DNA of 64,000 nucleotides. It comes from Collinsella aerofaciens (GTDB lineage: Bacteria > Actinomycetota > Coriobacteriia > Coriobacteriales > Coriobacteriaceae). The stretch spans positions 1 to 64,000 of the forward strand of contig NZ_CABJFS010000010.1 of the NCBI RefSeq assembly GCF_902364945.1, in the 5' to 3' direction. Numbering within the stretch: position 1 is the first letter of the stretch; the number at the start of each line of letters is the position of its first letter. The notes under the pieces are model-generated. The model saw only the letters and a program-made list of their open reading frames with translations. It made no database searches and was not told the origin of the DNA. Positions 8,140-16,280 of this stretch are shown here, in pieces. Position numbers and translations under genes: made by a program.

Positions 8140-8622
8140 TTAGTGCAGCAACTCGGTGAGGTTGCGTTTAAAGCGGGCGCGGTCTTCGCTGGTAAATGCT
8201 GCCGGACCGCGAGTGCGTCCGCCGGCGCGGCGTACCTTCTTTTCCTCGTGGCGAATAAACAGCTGCATGTCGATGGTTGCTTTGTCGTAGACGCGCCCGC
8301 GCACACCGATAGCGGCGGCATCGCGCCCGAGCACCATGCTCGCCAAGCCAATGTCCTGCGTCACGACCACGTCGCCCGCCTGCAGGCGTTCGACAATGGC
8401 AAAGTCGGCGCTGTCGGCGCCCACGCTCACGTCGAGCGTCGTGACCCAAAAGCCGCGTCGCGCGTGCTCGGCATCGCGCGGGTCGTCGCGGCGAATGTGC
8501 CGTTCCAGGTTTTGCGTGCTGTTGCCGGCGATAACAACGGCGACGCCCGCCCGCCGCGCGCAGTCAATCGACTCGCGCGTGACCGGGCAGGCGTCTGCAT
8601 CAATAAAGAGCGTTCGTGGCAT
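8140..8622 (-). CDS. YaiI/YqxD family protein (DUF188)
   Basis: A 160-residue cytosolic protein with the family hallmark FIDADACP at residues 5-12. The segments VVIAGNST and DSADFAIVERLQAGDVVVTQDI hold the conserved Asp residues of a PIN-like fold. Known members are of unknown function; a nuclease role is only suspected from the fold. The length is normal. It follows the HdeD-like gene on the same strand with the stop and start codons adjacent, so the two are translationally coupled, and it ends at the terminator 8096-8137. Confidence 0.9.
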   Translation of the reverse strand: MPRTLFIDADACPVTRESIDCARRAGVAVVIAGNSTQNLERHIRRDDPRDAEHARRGFWVTTLDVSVGADSADFAIVERLQAGDVVVTQDIGLASMVLGRDAAAIGVRGRVYDKATIDMQLFIRHEEKKVRRAGGRTRGPAAFTSEDRARFKRNLTELLH

Positions 8623-9225
8623 CTAGCGCACCAGTTTGCCAAACTGAATGGCGCGAACAATGAGCGTCACGCCAAACACCAGCAGCGCGGCACCGCTAAA
8701 GATGACGAGCATCTTGGCCGACCACAGCGGATAGATAAACACGAACATGCCCGCGATGATGGAGAGCGCGCCGCTCAGGATGGCGAGGGCGCGGTTGGCG
8801 GAAAGCTCGGATTCCAGAATCGACATGACGCCCTCGACGATCCAGCCAAAGCCGGCGACGACCACCACGAGCGTGGTGAGCGTCGCGGTCGAGAAGGCCT
8901 GGTTGCGCAGGATTATGACGCCGCCCAGAATGATGAGCAGGTTGGAGATGATGCTCGTAACGCGCCAGCCGGTGGGCAGCAGCGGCTCGAAAACAGCGGT
9001 AAACAGCCTGATCGCGGCCGTGATCACAAAGTAGATGCCCAAGACGGTCGTCAGGAAGACGAGGGATTTGGCGGGCGCAAACAGCAGTGCGATGCCGGCG
9101 ACGAGCGCCAAGACGCCCGTGATGGCGTAAATCCAGCGCACGGCCTTGACGGCCTTGCCTGCCATGCTTTTCTCGTCAAATCCAAACGCGCTCGATTGCT
9201 TGTCATCGTTCTTAAAGATGCCCAT
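8623..9225 (-). CDS. HdeD-family (DUF308) membrane protein
   Basis: A 200-residue inner-membrane protein with about six hydrophobic helices in three repeated pairs, from residue 30 to the end. Examples are GVLALVAGIALLFAP, LLIILGGVIILRN and ALSIIAGMFVFIYPLW. HdeD of E. coli is linked to acid resistance, but most members are uncharacterised. The first 25 residues are charged and cytosolic. The stop codon abuts the start of the YaiI-family gene, forming a two-gene operon. The ATG is preceded by AAAGGAGACATC on the minus strand. Confidence 0.85.
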   Translation of the reverse strand: MGIFKNDDKQSSAFGFDEKSMAGKAVKAVRWIYAITGVLALVAGIALLFAPAKSLVFLTTVLGIYFVITAAIRLFTAVFEPLLPTGWRVTSIISNLLIILGGVIILRNQAFSTATLTTLVVVVAGFGWIVEGVMSILESELSANRALAILSGALSIIAGMFVFIYPLWSAKMLVIFSGAALLVFGVTLIVRAIQFGKLVR

Positions 9226-9458
9226 GATGTCTCCTTTCCGTGCGGCGTAAGCCGTAGCTCTTGCAACCAGTATCGCCCAAGGGCGCCGTCGCGTGGGGCG
9301 GGAAGGGCGAATGGGAGCCTCATCTTCCCGAATTGTTACCTTTGTTCCCGTTTGGATGCGGAATATTCAACAGGTGTGGAACATTGCGCCGCTGTGTGTA
9401 ATTGCCTACGTTTTAGGTTAGATTTTCTTAAGAACAATTGGCTTTTATTGGGGGTCTT

Positions 9459-10130
9459 ATGAACGAAGCTGTTCCCGCGGCGCCGGTAAGCGCCGAGTCG
9501 ATGGCAAAGCAGGGTTGCGAAAAGCTTGGCCTGGACACGTTTGACGCGCTGGTCCGCCGCGCCCGTACGTGCCGCCGTTTTGACGAGTCCATGCGCGTGC
9601 CGCGCGAGTTTTTGCTCGAGCTGGCGGAACTGGCGCACCTGGCTCCCTGCGGCGCCAATGCTCAGCGTCTGCGTTTTCATGTGGTGAGCGGTGCCGAGGA
9701 TTGCGCGCGTGTATTTGATGAGCTTGCATGGGCCGGCGCGCTTAAGGATTGGTCGGGTCCTGCCGAGGGCGAGCGTCCGACCGGCTACATCGCGATTCTT
9801 GCCGAGCGCGCTGTTCCGGGTAAGCCCGCCGCGCCCATCACCGAGGTCGACACGGGCATTGCCGCGCAGACGATGATGCTCGCCGCTCGCAGCGCCACGC
9901 CCGAGGTGGCAGCCTGCATGTTCAAGGCCTTTACGCCCCACGCGATCGATGCTATGGGGCTCGATAACGACAAGTATGAGCTCAAGCTGATCATGGCTTT
10001 TGGCGTGCCGGCCGAGACGCAGATGATCGATGCGATCGATTCCAACCCCGACGGCTCAATTAATTACTGGCGTGACGATGCGCAGGTGCACCACGTACCC
10101 AAGCGCCCGCTCGCCGACGTGCTGGTGTAG
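9459..10130 (+). CDS. Nitroreductase-family flavoprotein
   Basis: A 223-residue FMN-dependent oxidoreductase. The N-terminal ARTCRRFDES (about residues 32-41) is the nitroreductase FMN-phosphate-binding segment. LAHLAPCGANAQRLRF is the second flavin-contact region, and DTGIAAQTMMLAARS is the dimer helix. The ATG at 9459 is chosen because GGGGGTCTT precedes it; an in-frame TTG lies 21 bp upstream. The natural substrate is unknown, since family members reduce nitroaromatics, quinones or dehalogenate. It stands alone and is followed by a dispersed palindrome at 10163. Confidence 0.85.
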   Translation: MNEAVPAAPVSAESMAKQGCEKLGLDTFDALVRRARTCRRFDESMRVPREFLLELAELAHLAPCGANAQRLRFHVVSGAEDCARVFDELAWAGALKDWSGPAEGERPTGYIAILAERAVPGKPAAPITEVDTGIAAQTMMLAARSATPEVAACMFKAFTPHAIDAMGLDNDKYELKLIMAFGVPAETQMIDAIDSNPDGSINYWRDDAQVHHVPKRPLADVLV

Positions 10131-10162
10131 CTGAGCGTCACCGCGGCGTGATCAGACGGTAA

Positions 10163-10197
10163 ACCACCACAAAGGTGCCTGTCCCCTTTGTGGTGGT
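10163..10197. repeat. REP-like palindrome copy 1
   Basis: ACCACCACAAAGG and CCTTTGTGGTGGT are perfect arms around TGCCTGTCC. It lies 33 bp after the nitroreductase stop and 16 bp before the next start. It is one of seven copies in the window. Confidence 0.9.
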
Positions 10198-10212
10198 ACG
10201 AGGGGAGAGCGT

Positions 10213-10755
10213 GTGGCAGATCTGTATTTGGTGCGGCATGGGCAGACTGAGCTCAATGTGCAGAGCATTTTGCAGGGCTGGCACGATTCGCCGCTTACGG
10301 CGCGCGGGCGCGAGCAGGCGCTGACGGCGCGTACGGCGTTTGCGGCGCGTGGCGTGGCCTTTGATCATGTGTATTCCTCGCCGTTGGGCCGGGCGCGGCA
10401 TACGGCCGAGCTTATCGTTGGCGAGGGCCGTTCCATTGAGCTGGTCGATGACCTGCGTGAGTGGCATTTTGGCTCGCTGGAGGGCACATCAAATCGCGAG
10501 ATGCCTCCGCAGCCCTGGGGCGATTATCCGGTGGCCTTTGGCGGCGAGTCGGAAGTGCAGCTTCAGTCGCGCATGGTCGCGGCGCTGTCCCGTATTATGG
10601 CCCGGCCGCAGCACAACTGCGTGCTGGCGGTTTCCCACGGCTCAGCCTGCCAGGAGTTTCTTGAGTATGTGACTGGCGGGGGAGAGCTACCCGACAACGG
10701 TGCCGTGCTTCATTTTGGCTATTGCGACGGGGCGTTTTCGCTCTTGGGTTGGTAA
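10213..10755 (+). CDS. Histidine phosphatase family protein (phosphoglycerate mutase-like)
   Basis: A 180-residue cytosolic phosphatase or mutase. The catalytic LVRHGQTELN is at residues 5-14, the second Arg is in YSSPLGRARHTAEL, the acid is in LREWHFGSLEG, and the second His is in VSHGSACQEF. The GTG start at 10213 follows GAGGGGAGA. It is paired with a paralogue that begins 17 bp after its stop, so the two form an operon born by tandem duplication. The substrate cannot be predicted; small members act on sugar phosphates or nucleotides. Confidence 0.88.
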   Translation: MADLYLVRHGQTELNVQSILQGWHDSPLTARGREQALTARTAFAARGVAFDHVYSSPLGRARHTAELIVGEGRSIELVDDLREWHFGSLEGTSNREMPPQPWGDYPVAFGGESEVQLQSRMVAALSRIMARPQHNCVLAVSHGSACQEFLEYVTGGGELPDNGAVLHFGYCDGAFSLLGW

Positions 10756-10772
10756 CGAACGAAAGGACCCCT

Positions 10773-11408
10773 ATGAATAAAGATCTGTATCTGGTCCGTC
10801 ATGGACAGACGATATTCAACCTTAAGCGTATCATTCAGGGGTGGAGTGACTCGCCGCTTACGCAGTTGGGTTGCGACCAGGCGGCGCGCGCCGGCATGTT
10901 TTTACGTGCGCGCGGCATTGAGCCCGATCATGCCTACACCTCCACGCTTCATCGCACCGAGCAGACTATCGCCAACTTGTGGCCGGGCTTGGCGTACGAG
11001 CGCCTGGACGGCCTGCGTGAGTGGTTCTTTGGCGACTTTGAGGCCGAGCGCGTGATGCTTATGCCCGAGCGCCCGTGGCGCGATTTCTATCGTCAATTTG
11101 GCGGCGAGGGCCAGATCCAGGTGCGCGAGCGCATGGTGACGACGCTGACCGAACTCATGCAGCGTCCGGACCATACGTGTGTGCTCGCGGTAAGCCATGG
11201 CTCGGCTATCAAGGAGTTTATGGATCACGTGAAGGGTGCGGCGGCCGACGAGCGCGATCGCGTGCCGGGCAACTGCTCGGTGCTGCACTTTGCGTTTGGC
11301 GACGAATCCGACACGTTTGAGTTGGTCGAAGTCTTTACGCAGGAGGATTACGCGCGCGAGCTGGGGCTTGAACCGCTTGTAGCGGCAGTAGGCCCGCAGC
11401 GCGGGTAG
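10773..11408 (+). CDS. Histidine phosphatase family protein (second, paralogous copy)
   Basis: A 211-residue protein that repeats the architecture of its upstream neighbour: LVRHGQTIFN at residues 6-15, YTSTLHRTEQTI, LREWFFGDFE and VSHGSAIKEF. It also has about 30 extra C-terminal residues. The ATG at 10773 is preceded by GAAAGGACC; an upstream in-frame start within the preceding gene is rejected. Retention of both His residues, the Arg residues and the acid indicates that it is active. A hairpin terminator follows at 11454-11499. Confidence 0.88.
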   Translation: MNKDLYLVRHGQTIFNLKRIIQGWSDSPLTQLGCDQAARAGMFLRARGIEPDHAYTSTLHRTEQTIANLWPGLAYERLDGLREWFFGDFEAERVMLMPERPWRDFYRQFGGEGQIQVRERMVTTLTELMQRPDHTCVLAVSHGSAIKEFMDHVKGAAADERDRVPGNCSVLHFAFGDESDTFELVEVFTQEDYARELGLEPLVAAVGPQRG

Positions 11409-11453
11409 CGCTGACGTTGCGGCGCGGTTTGCCGGCGAAATTGTTTGATGCGA

Positions 11454-11499
11454 AAGGGGCGGGGATGCATGCGGGGGCTTTCCCTCCCCGCCCCTTGTT
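11454..11499 (+). terminator. Intrinsic terminator after the phosphatase pair
   Basis: AAGGGGCGGGGA (11454-11465) pairs perfectly with TCCCCGCCCCTT (11485-11496), followed by GTTTGTTT. Confidence 0.8.
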
Positions 11500-11539
11500 T
11501 GTTTGGATGCTGGGTTTTCCAGCTTAGCGTTTGAGTTCG

Positions 11540-12229
11540 CTAGAACCGTGAGACCTGGTGAGTGAGCAGACCCGTCGGAACCTGCGGCGCGCTGCCGCTG
11601 ACCTGCGCGGCGGGGAACAGCACGGCTACAGCAAAGTTGAACGGCTCTTTGCCAGAGTAGGCGCCGGCAGCGCGGGCCTCGTCGGCCAGAATCTGCGATG
11701 CCCCAGCCAGTGCGGCGACATAGGCGGAGTCACCGGCGAACACCGGGTCGGGCGCCTGATCGAGCATGGCACGGATGGCGGCAACGGCGTCCTCGCGCTT
11801 GACCTCCCACACGCGATGTGTGACGCCCGCGGGATCGGTGACGGCGTAGAGCGATGCGCCCTCTTTGGCAGCGCTCAAAATGATATCCATGACGGGCGAC
11901 GCCTCGTAGGCGAGCGACACGGGGCGCGGCTGCACCTTGAGCTCGGCGATCGCGCGCGCGGTGGCGAGTGCGTCGATGCTCTCGGCGGCAGTCTCGTCGC
12001 CGCCCGTCAGCACGTTAACCGGGCAAATCGCCACGACGCCCGTCGCACGTCCCGGCTCGCCCGAGCATTCGTACACGTAATACGCCGCACCCGGGTCCTT
12101 GAGCATCAGACCATCGGCAATGGCTCCGCGCAGAGCATCGTTGCCGCTCAGGATGCTGCCCATTGCAGGTAGTGCCTCGAGCACGCGGTCCTGAGCCGGG
12201 CGGATGCAGGGAAACGGAAGTGCTTTCAT
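11540..12229 (-). CDS. DUF1015-like protein, short form
   Basis: A 229-residue protein whose opening (FPCIRPAQDRVLEALPAMG) and middle (AEIR-like repeats, then KEGASLYAVTDPAGVTHRVWEV) resemble DUF1015, a family of unknown function usually about 400 residues. The C-terminal third of the family is missing here, so this is a shortened version or a distant relative. In other Actinobacteria DUF1015 often sits near serine-biosynthesis genes. Here serA and serC lie on the same strand 3-5 kb upstream, separated by the M20 peptidase and an inserted nuclease-like gene. Function unknown. Confidence 0.55.
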   Translation of the reverse strand: MKALPFPCIRPAQDRVLEALPAMGSILSGNDALRGAIADGLMLKDPGAAYYVYECSGEPGRATGVVAICPVNVLTGGDETAAESIDALATARAIAELKVQPRPVSLAYEASPVMDIILSAAKEGASLYAVTDPAGVTHRVWEVKREDAVAAIRAMLDQAPDPVFAGDSAYVAALAGASQILADEARAAGAYSGKEPFNFAVAVLFPAAQVSGSAPQVPTGLLTHQVSRF

Positions 12230-12269
12230 GGGGAGGTCCTAACGCACGAGTCGGTTTGTTCGCGGCTTA

Positions 12270-13490
12270 TTATGCCCCAACTTGGCCGCTCGCGTCCCAG
12301 AGCACGTTATCGGCGAGCGCGATTAGCACCTGCTGACAACGAACGATGTCGGCGTGGGGCACATATTCGTTGGGCTTGTGGGCGAGCGCGAGCGAGCCTG
12401 GGCCATAGCTCATGCAGTTACGGTTACCCGTCTTGCCGGCAATGACGGCAGTGTCGGTGTAGCCGGTAAAGAAGCCGACGGTCGTGTCCGTGCCCGTTAC
12501 ATCGTCTGCTGCGCACTTGAGTGCAGCTAGAAGGGGAGAGACCGGATCGCGCTCGATGGCGGGGCGGTCGCCCGTCACGGTGTAGCTGCCATGGCAACCG
12601 GGAACGGTGGCTTCGGCGACGGCGATGGCATGCTCGACCATATTGATTGCGGCGGCCGTATCGGTCGGCGGGGTCAGGCGCATGTCGACCCAGACTTTGG
12701 CGCGGTCGGGCACGACATAGGGGCGATATCCGCCCTCGATTTGGCCAAACGTGATGGTCGAAGGCCCCAGCTCATCGTGCGCGGGCAGCGCCGCAAACGC
12801 GCGACGAAGCGAACGCACGACCTCGGCTATGGCGGCGACGGCGACGGCGCCCTTCCAAGGCTGGCTTGCATGAGCCGTGACGCCGGCCATCTCGATCTCG
12901 AACCACGTACGCCCCTTGTGCGCCACCTGGATCTGTCCGTCGGTGGGTTCGGTGTCCAGCACCCATTCGCGCGAGCCGACCCAGCCAGCATCGATCGCGG
13001 CCTCTGAGCCGCGCATGAAGTCTTCCTCGTCGACCGAGCAGATGAGCGAAAAGCCGCGGCGTGGCAGCGCGCCATCCGCCGCCACGCGCTCGAGCGTATG
13101 GACCAGTGCGGCAATGGCGCAGGCCAGGCCACCCTTCATATCGCAGGCACCGCGGCCATAGAGTTTATCGTCGCGCACAACCGCCCCAAGCGGTGCGATG
13201 TCTGCGTCCCAGCCATCGCCCAAGGTGACGGTATCCATGTGGCAGATATAGATCAGCCGCGGCTCGTCGCTTTGGCCCGGCACGGTGACTTTAAGGTTGC
13301 GGCGCCCGGGCAGCACCTCGAGTTCCTCAACCTGCACGGCATGAAGCACCGGATGACTCAACCGCTCCAGCTGAGCCTCAACCAGCGCTTTGATATACCG
13401 CTCAATTTCATCCTCATACGCGCCCGGGTCTGAGCTGTTGATCCGCACAAGCTCCTGCGCAAGCCGCCAGGCAAAGTCCTCATCAACCAT
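12270..13490 (-). CDS. M20-family metallopeptidase (ArgE/DapE/CPG2-like)
   Basis: A 406-residue zinc-dependent amidohydrolase. Metal ligands are visible in ICHMDTV (His and Asp), GRGACDMKGG (bridging Asp) and CSVDEEDFMRGS (catalytic Glu), and the final His is in LAHKPNEYV. A dimerisation domain occupies about residues 180-300. It hydrolyses acylated amino acids or short peptides, but which substrate is unclear. The start at 13490 is preferred over one 30 bp upstream because GTGAGG precedes it. It lies 40 bp before the DUF1015-like gene on the same strand and is probably co-transcribed with it. Confidence 0.88.
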   Translation of the reverse strand: MVDEDFAWRLAQELVRINSSDPGAYEDEIERYIKALVEAQLERLSHPVLHAVQVEELEVLPGRRNLKVTVPGQSDEPRLIYICHMDTVTLGDGWDADIAPLGAVVRDDKLYGRGACDMKGGLACAIAALVHTLERVAADGALPRRGFSLICSVDEEDFMRGSEAAIDAGWVGSREWVLDTEPTDGQIQVAHKGRTWFEIEMAGVTAHASQPWKGAVAVAAIAEVVRSLRRAFAALPAHDELGPSTITFGQIEGGYRPYVVPDRAKVWVDMRLTPPTDTAAAINMVEHAIAVAEATVPGCHGSYTVTGDRPAIERDPVSPLLAALKCAADDVTGTDTTVGFFTGYTDTAVIAGKTGNRNCMSYGPGSLALAHKPNEYVPHADIVRCQQVLIALADNVLWDASGQVGA

Positions 13491-13644
13491 ATGCAACCTC
13501 ACAATCAGTTTGCTTTCCAAACCGATTGTAAGCCTCCTGAGAGATCCGCGACGTGGGCGTGGCAGTATTTACCGTTCGCAGGCCGAGCCAGCGCGTTTGC
13601 CGTCCGAGCGGGTTCACAAGCGACGCAGCGGGTACGTACCCTTC

Positions 13645-14694
13645 ATGGACGACATGCTGTGCGACATATCTGCCTTTCGGTATCACCGGATACCTCCACA
13701 GGTCTTGGCAATAATGCCGGACCTGCCCGATTCTGCGGACGATCCGCGCAGGGAGCACCTATGTGAGCATCCGCTCGTCACGCATTTCCTGGGCACCCCG
13801 TTACACGTGTTGGCGCAGGGCAGCTGCGGACGTAAGGGCGATCGCATTGTCAGGCATGTTTGGAACGGGGAGAGGCCGTTTGATTCTGTGCGGCAGACGG
13901 AGTTTGGCCTCGATGTTGCGTCCCCACTCTTTACCCTGCTGACTCTGGCTTCCTCGGTCTCAAACGAGCGTCTAATCATGTGCATGTATGAGATGTGCGG
14001 CACCTTTGCCGTGTGCAAGATTGCGCCTCAGGTAAAGTCGGCACTTGAGCAGGCATATGGGAGCCGATGGAGTGACGCACGGTCGGGCTGGGAAAACGTA
14101 AAGGATGTCTCGGGGAATCCAACGGACTTGTGGAAACGACCTCCCTTGATCGAGCTCTCTGAGCTTACAGAGTTCGTCGATAAGGTCCGGGGGCTCCGCG
14201 GCGCTAAAACGTTCATACGAGCCGCGAAATGCATTACGGGGGTGGCAGCATCGCCGCTCGAGGTCCAGGCTTCGATGCTGTTTGGCCTTACGAGGTTGCG
14301 CGGCGGCGAAGGGCTGAGCCTTACCAATAACGTTGAGATTCGTATGACGCGCAGCGCCCGCCTGATTTCGGGGCTTGATAGGCGCTATGCCGATATCCTG
14401 CTGGCAAATAAGGACGGCAGTCGAGAGTGTCTGGTTGAATGCCAAGGTAAAGCCATTCACGGATCCATTGAATCCAAGATCTCGGACTCCGATCGAACGA
14501 CGGCCTTGCAAGCCATGGGATATCCCGTCGTTCTGATGACCTATGGTCAGCTGGCCGACTTCGATGCCTTCCGCGTGGTGATGGAGCTCATCATGTCCTA
14601 TCTCGATGTGCCGCTGAAAGACAAGACGCCGCGACAGCAGGAGCTCGAACGGCGGCTTCGTGAGGAGATTTTTATCGATTGGGCGGGAATGTAG
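13645..14694 (+). CDS. Nuclease-like protein of unknown function (paralogue of 3986-5194)
   Basis: A 349-residue protein homologous along its length to the gene at 3986. Matching blocks include MYEMCGTFAV with YFEICGSYAL, RPPLIELSELTEF with RPALTSVEELRAF, and SPLEVQ with SPLETA. The C-terminal DILLANKDGSRECLVECQGK, then SDSDRTTALQAMGYPVV, matches that protein's endonuclease-like region. The start 13645 is chosen because MDDMLCDISAFRYH aligns with the paralogue's own N-terminus; the reading frame is open further upstream. It is inserted, in opposite orientation, between the serine-biosynthesis genes and the M20 gene. Function not known; a nuclease or defence role is inferred only from the fold pattern. 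Confidence 0.72.
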   Translation: MDDMLCDISAFRYHRIPPQVLAIMPDLPDSADDPRREHLCEHPLVTHFLGTPLHVLAQGSCGRKGDRIVRHVWNGERPFDSVRQTEFGLDVASPLFTLLTLASSVSNERLIMCMYEMCGTFAVCKIAPQVKSALEQAYGSRWSDARSGWENVKDVSGNPTDLWKRPPLIELSELTEFVDKVRGLRGAKTFIRAAKCITGVAASPLEVQASMLFGLTRLRGGEGLSLTNNVEIRMTRSARLISGLDRRYADILLANKDGSRECLVECQGKAIHGSIESKISDSDRTTALQAMGYPVVLMTYGQLADFDAFRVVMELIMSYLDVPLKDKTPRQQELERRLREEIFIDWAGM

Positions 14695-14970
14695 CCGCGC
14701 GGGCGGAAAATGGTCGCGCGGACTAGAGTTTTGGTCGCATAATACTTATATTTTGCCTTGGACGGGCCTTAAAAATGCTACCTAGAATAAGTTGTTTCGG
14801 AAAATGGACAGTCAACTTACATTCGGCACATAGAGACCGATTTTTACCTACTAAAGTCCCTGATAAAGCTGTTTATCAAAGCGGGTGTGCTTAGCGACTG
14901 GAGCCTCACTATCGATTATCTGAAAAAACTTGTTCTGGGTATCATTTTAAAGTCGTCCGGAGCAACAAAA

Positions 14971-15004
14971 TCGCCCCCCCGTTTCGTGAAAACGGGGGGG
15001 GGCG
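14971..15004 (-). terminator. Terminator of the serA operon
   Basis: TCGCCCCCCC and GGGGGGGCGA form a G/C stem around GTTTCGTGAAAAC. Reading on the minus strand it is followed by TTTTGTTGC. It lies 41 bp past the serA stop. The rest of 14695-15044 is AT-rich and shows no gene. Confidence 0.8.
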
Positions 15005-15044
15005 AATGGGCGTCGTGGTCTGTCTGGCAGGCTTGGCACCGGCG

Positions 15045-16208
15045 CTATTTAATCACGCGCACGCGATACATCGACGGAATCTGCTTGAGCGCCTCGATCG
15101 TGCTGCCGTCCAGGTGCTCATCGGTGTCGAACATGGTGTAGGCGTTCTCGCCAGCGGACTCGTTGATCATGCGCTGCACGTTGGCGTTGTCCTTGGCGAG
15201 AATGGCCGTGATCTGGCCGATCATGTTGGGCACGTTGGCATGCAGGCAAGCAATGCGGCTTGCGGCGCGCGCCTTGCCCATGCTGCAGGCGGGGTAGTTG
15301 ACGCTGTGCGCGATGTTGCCGTTTTCCAGGTAATCTTTGAGCTCGCTGATGGCCATGTCGGCGCAGTTGGCCTCGGCCTCGCCGGTGCCGGCGCCCGAAT
15401 GCGTGGTGATAAACGTGTTGGGCATCTTGACGGTCTTGGGCGTGGCAAAGTCGCAGCTAAACCAGCTGAGCTTGCCCTCGCGCAGGGCAGCGTCGACGGC
15501 GTCCTCGTCAATGATGGTTTCGCGCGCGTAGTTGATGAGGACGGCGTCGGGCGCCAGCAGGTCGATCTGCTCGGTGCTGATCATGCCGATGGTATCGGCC
15601 TTGCTGGGCACGTGCACGGTGAGGTAGTCGCAGCCGCGGCACAGATCCTCGAGCGTGCCCACGCGCTGCACCTCGCGGCTCAGCACCCACGCGTGCTCGA
15701 CGGAAATGAACGGGTCGTAGCCGTAGACGTCCATGCCCAGATCGACACAGGCGTTGGCGACCTTGGAGCCCACGTTGCCCAGGCCGATGACGCCAATGCG
15801 CTTGCCCTTGAGCTCGCGACCCACAAAGGCCTTCTTGGCCTTCTCGGCGTCGACTTGGATCTCGGGGTCGTCGGCGTTGTTGCGCACCCAGTTCATCGAC
15901 TGCACGACGCCGCGGCTCGAAAGCACCAGCATGCCCAGGACGAGCTCCTTGACGGCGTTGCTGTTGGCACCGGGGGAGTTAAAGACGACGACGCCCTTCT
16001 TGGCGTACTCCTCGACGGGGATGTTGTTGACGCCGGCACCGCAGCGGGCGATGGCGCGGATGCCCTCGGGCAGCTCGTAGCCGTGCAGGTCGGTGGAGCG
16101 CATCAGGATGGCGTCGGCCTCCTCGGCGGTGCCCACAAACTCGTAGCCCTCGCCAAACTCGACTTTGCCGTCTTTGGTGATGTCGTCGATGGTCTTAATC
16201 TTACGCAT
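15045..16208 (-). CDS. serA: D-3-phosphoglycerate dehydrogenase
   Basis: A 387-residue NAD-dependent enzyme, the first step of serine synthesis from 3-phosphoglycerate. The Rossmann motif GVIGLGNVGSKVA is at about residue 139 with its downstream Asp in VYGYDPF. Catalytic residues appear as Arg in ARCGAGVNN, Glu in ETIIDEDAV and His in TTHSGAGTGEA. A C-terminal ACT domain begins near residue 318 (ANVPNMIGQITAILA) and probably gives serine feedback. It follows serC on the same strand with 72 bp between, so serCA forms one operon ending at the 14971 terminator. Confidence 0.95.
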   Translation of the reverse strand: MRKIKTIDDITKDGKVEFGEGYEFVGTAEEADAILMRSTDLHGYELPEGIRAIARCGAGVNNIPVEEYAKKGVVVFNSPGANSNAVKELVLGMLVLSSRGVVQSMNWVRNNADDPEIQVDAEKAKKAFVGRELKGKRIGVIGLGNVGSKVANACVDLGMDVYGYDPFISVEHAWVLSREVQRVGTLEDLCRGCDYLTVHVPSKADTIGMISTEQIDLLAPDAVLINYARETIIDEDAVDAALREGKLSWFSCDFATPKTVKMPNTFITTHSGAGTGEAEANCADMAISELKDYLENGNIAHSVNYPACSMGKARAASRIACLHANVPNMIGQITAILAKDNANVQRMINESAGENAYTMFDTDEHLDGSTIEALKQIPSMYRVRVIK

Positions 16209-16280
16209 GGAAAAACTCCTTAGCAGGTTTTGATCTAAACAGGGTGGTTTGAGATGGCTGGTCGGCCCGCGTGCTGCGGG

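Noticed and set aside
14971..15004. G8/C8 homopolymer as a phase-variation tract
   Set aside because: The runs form the two arms of the serA terminator and lie outside coding sequence, so slippage would not switch a gene.
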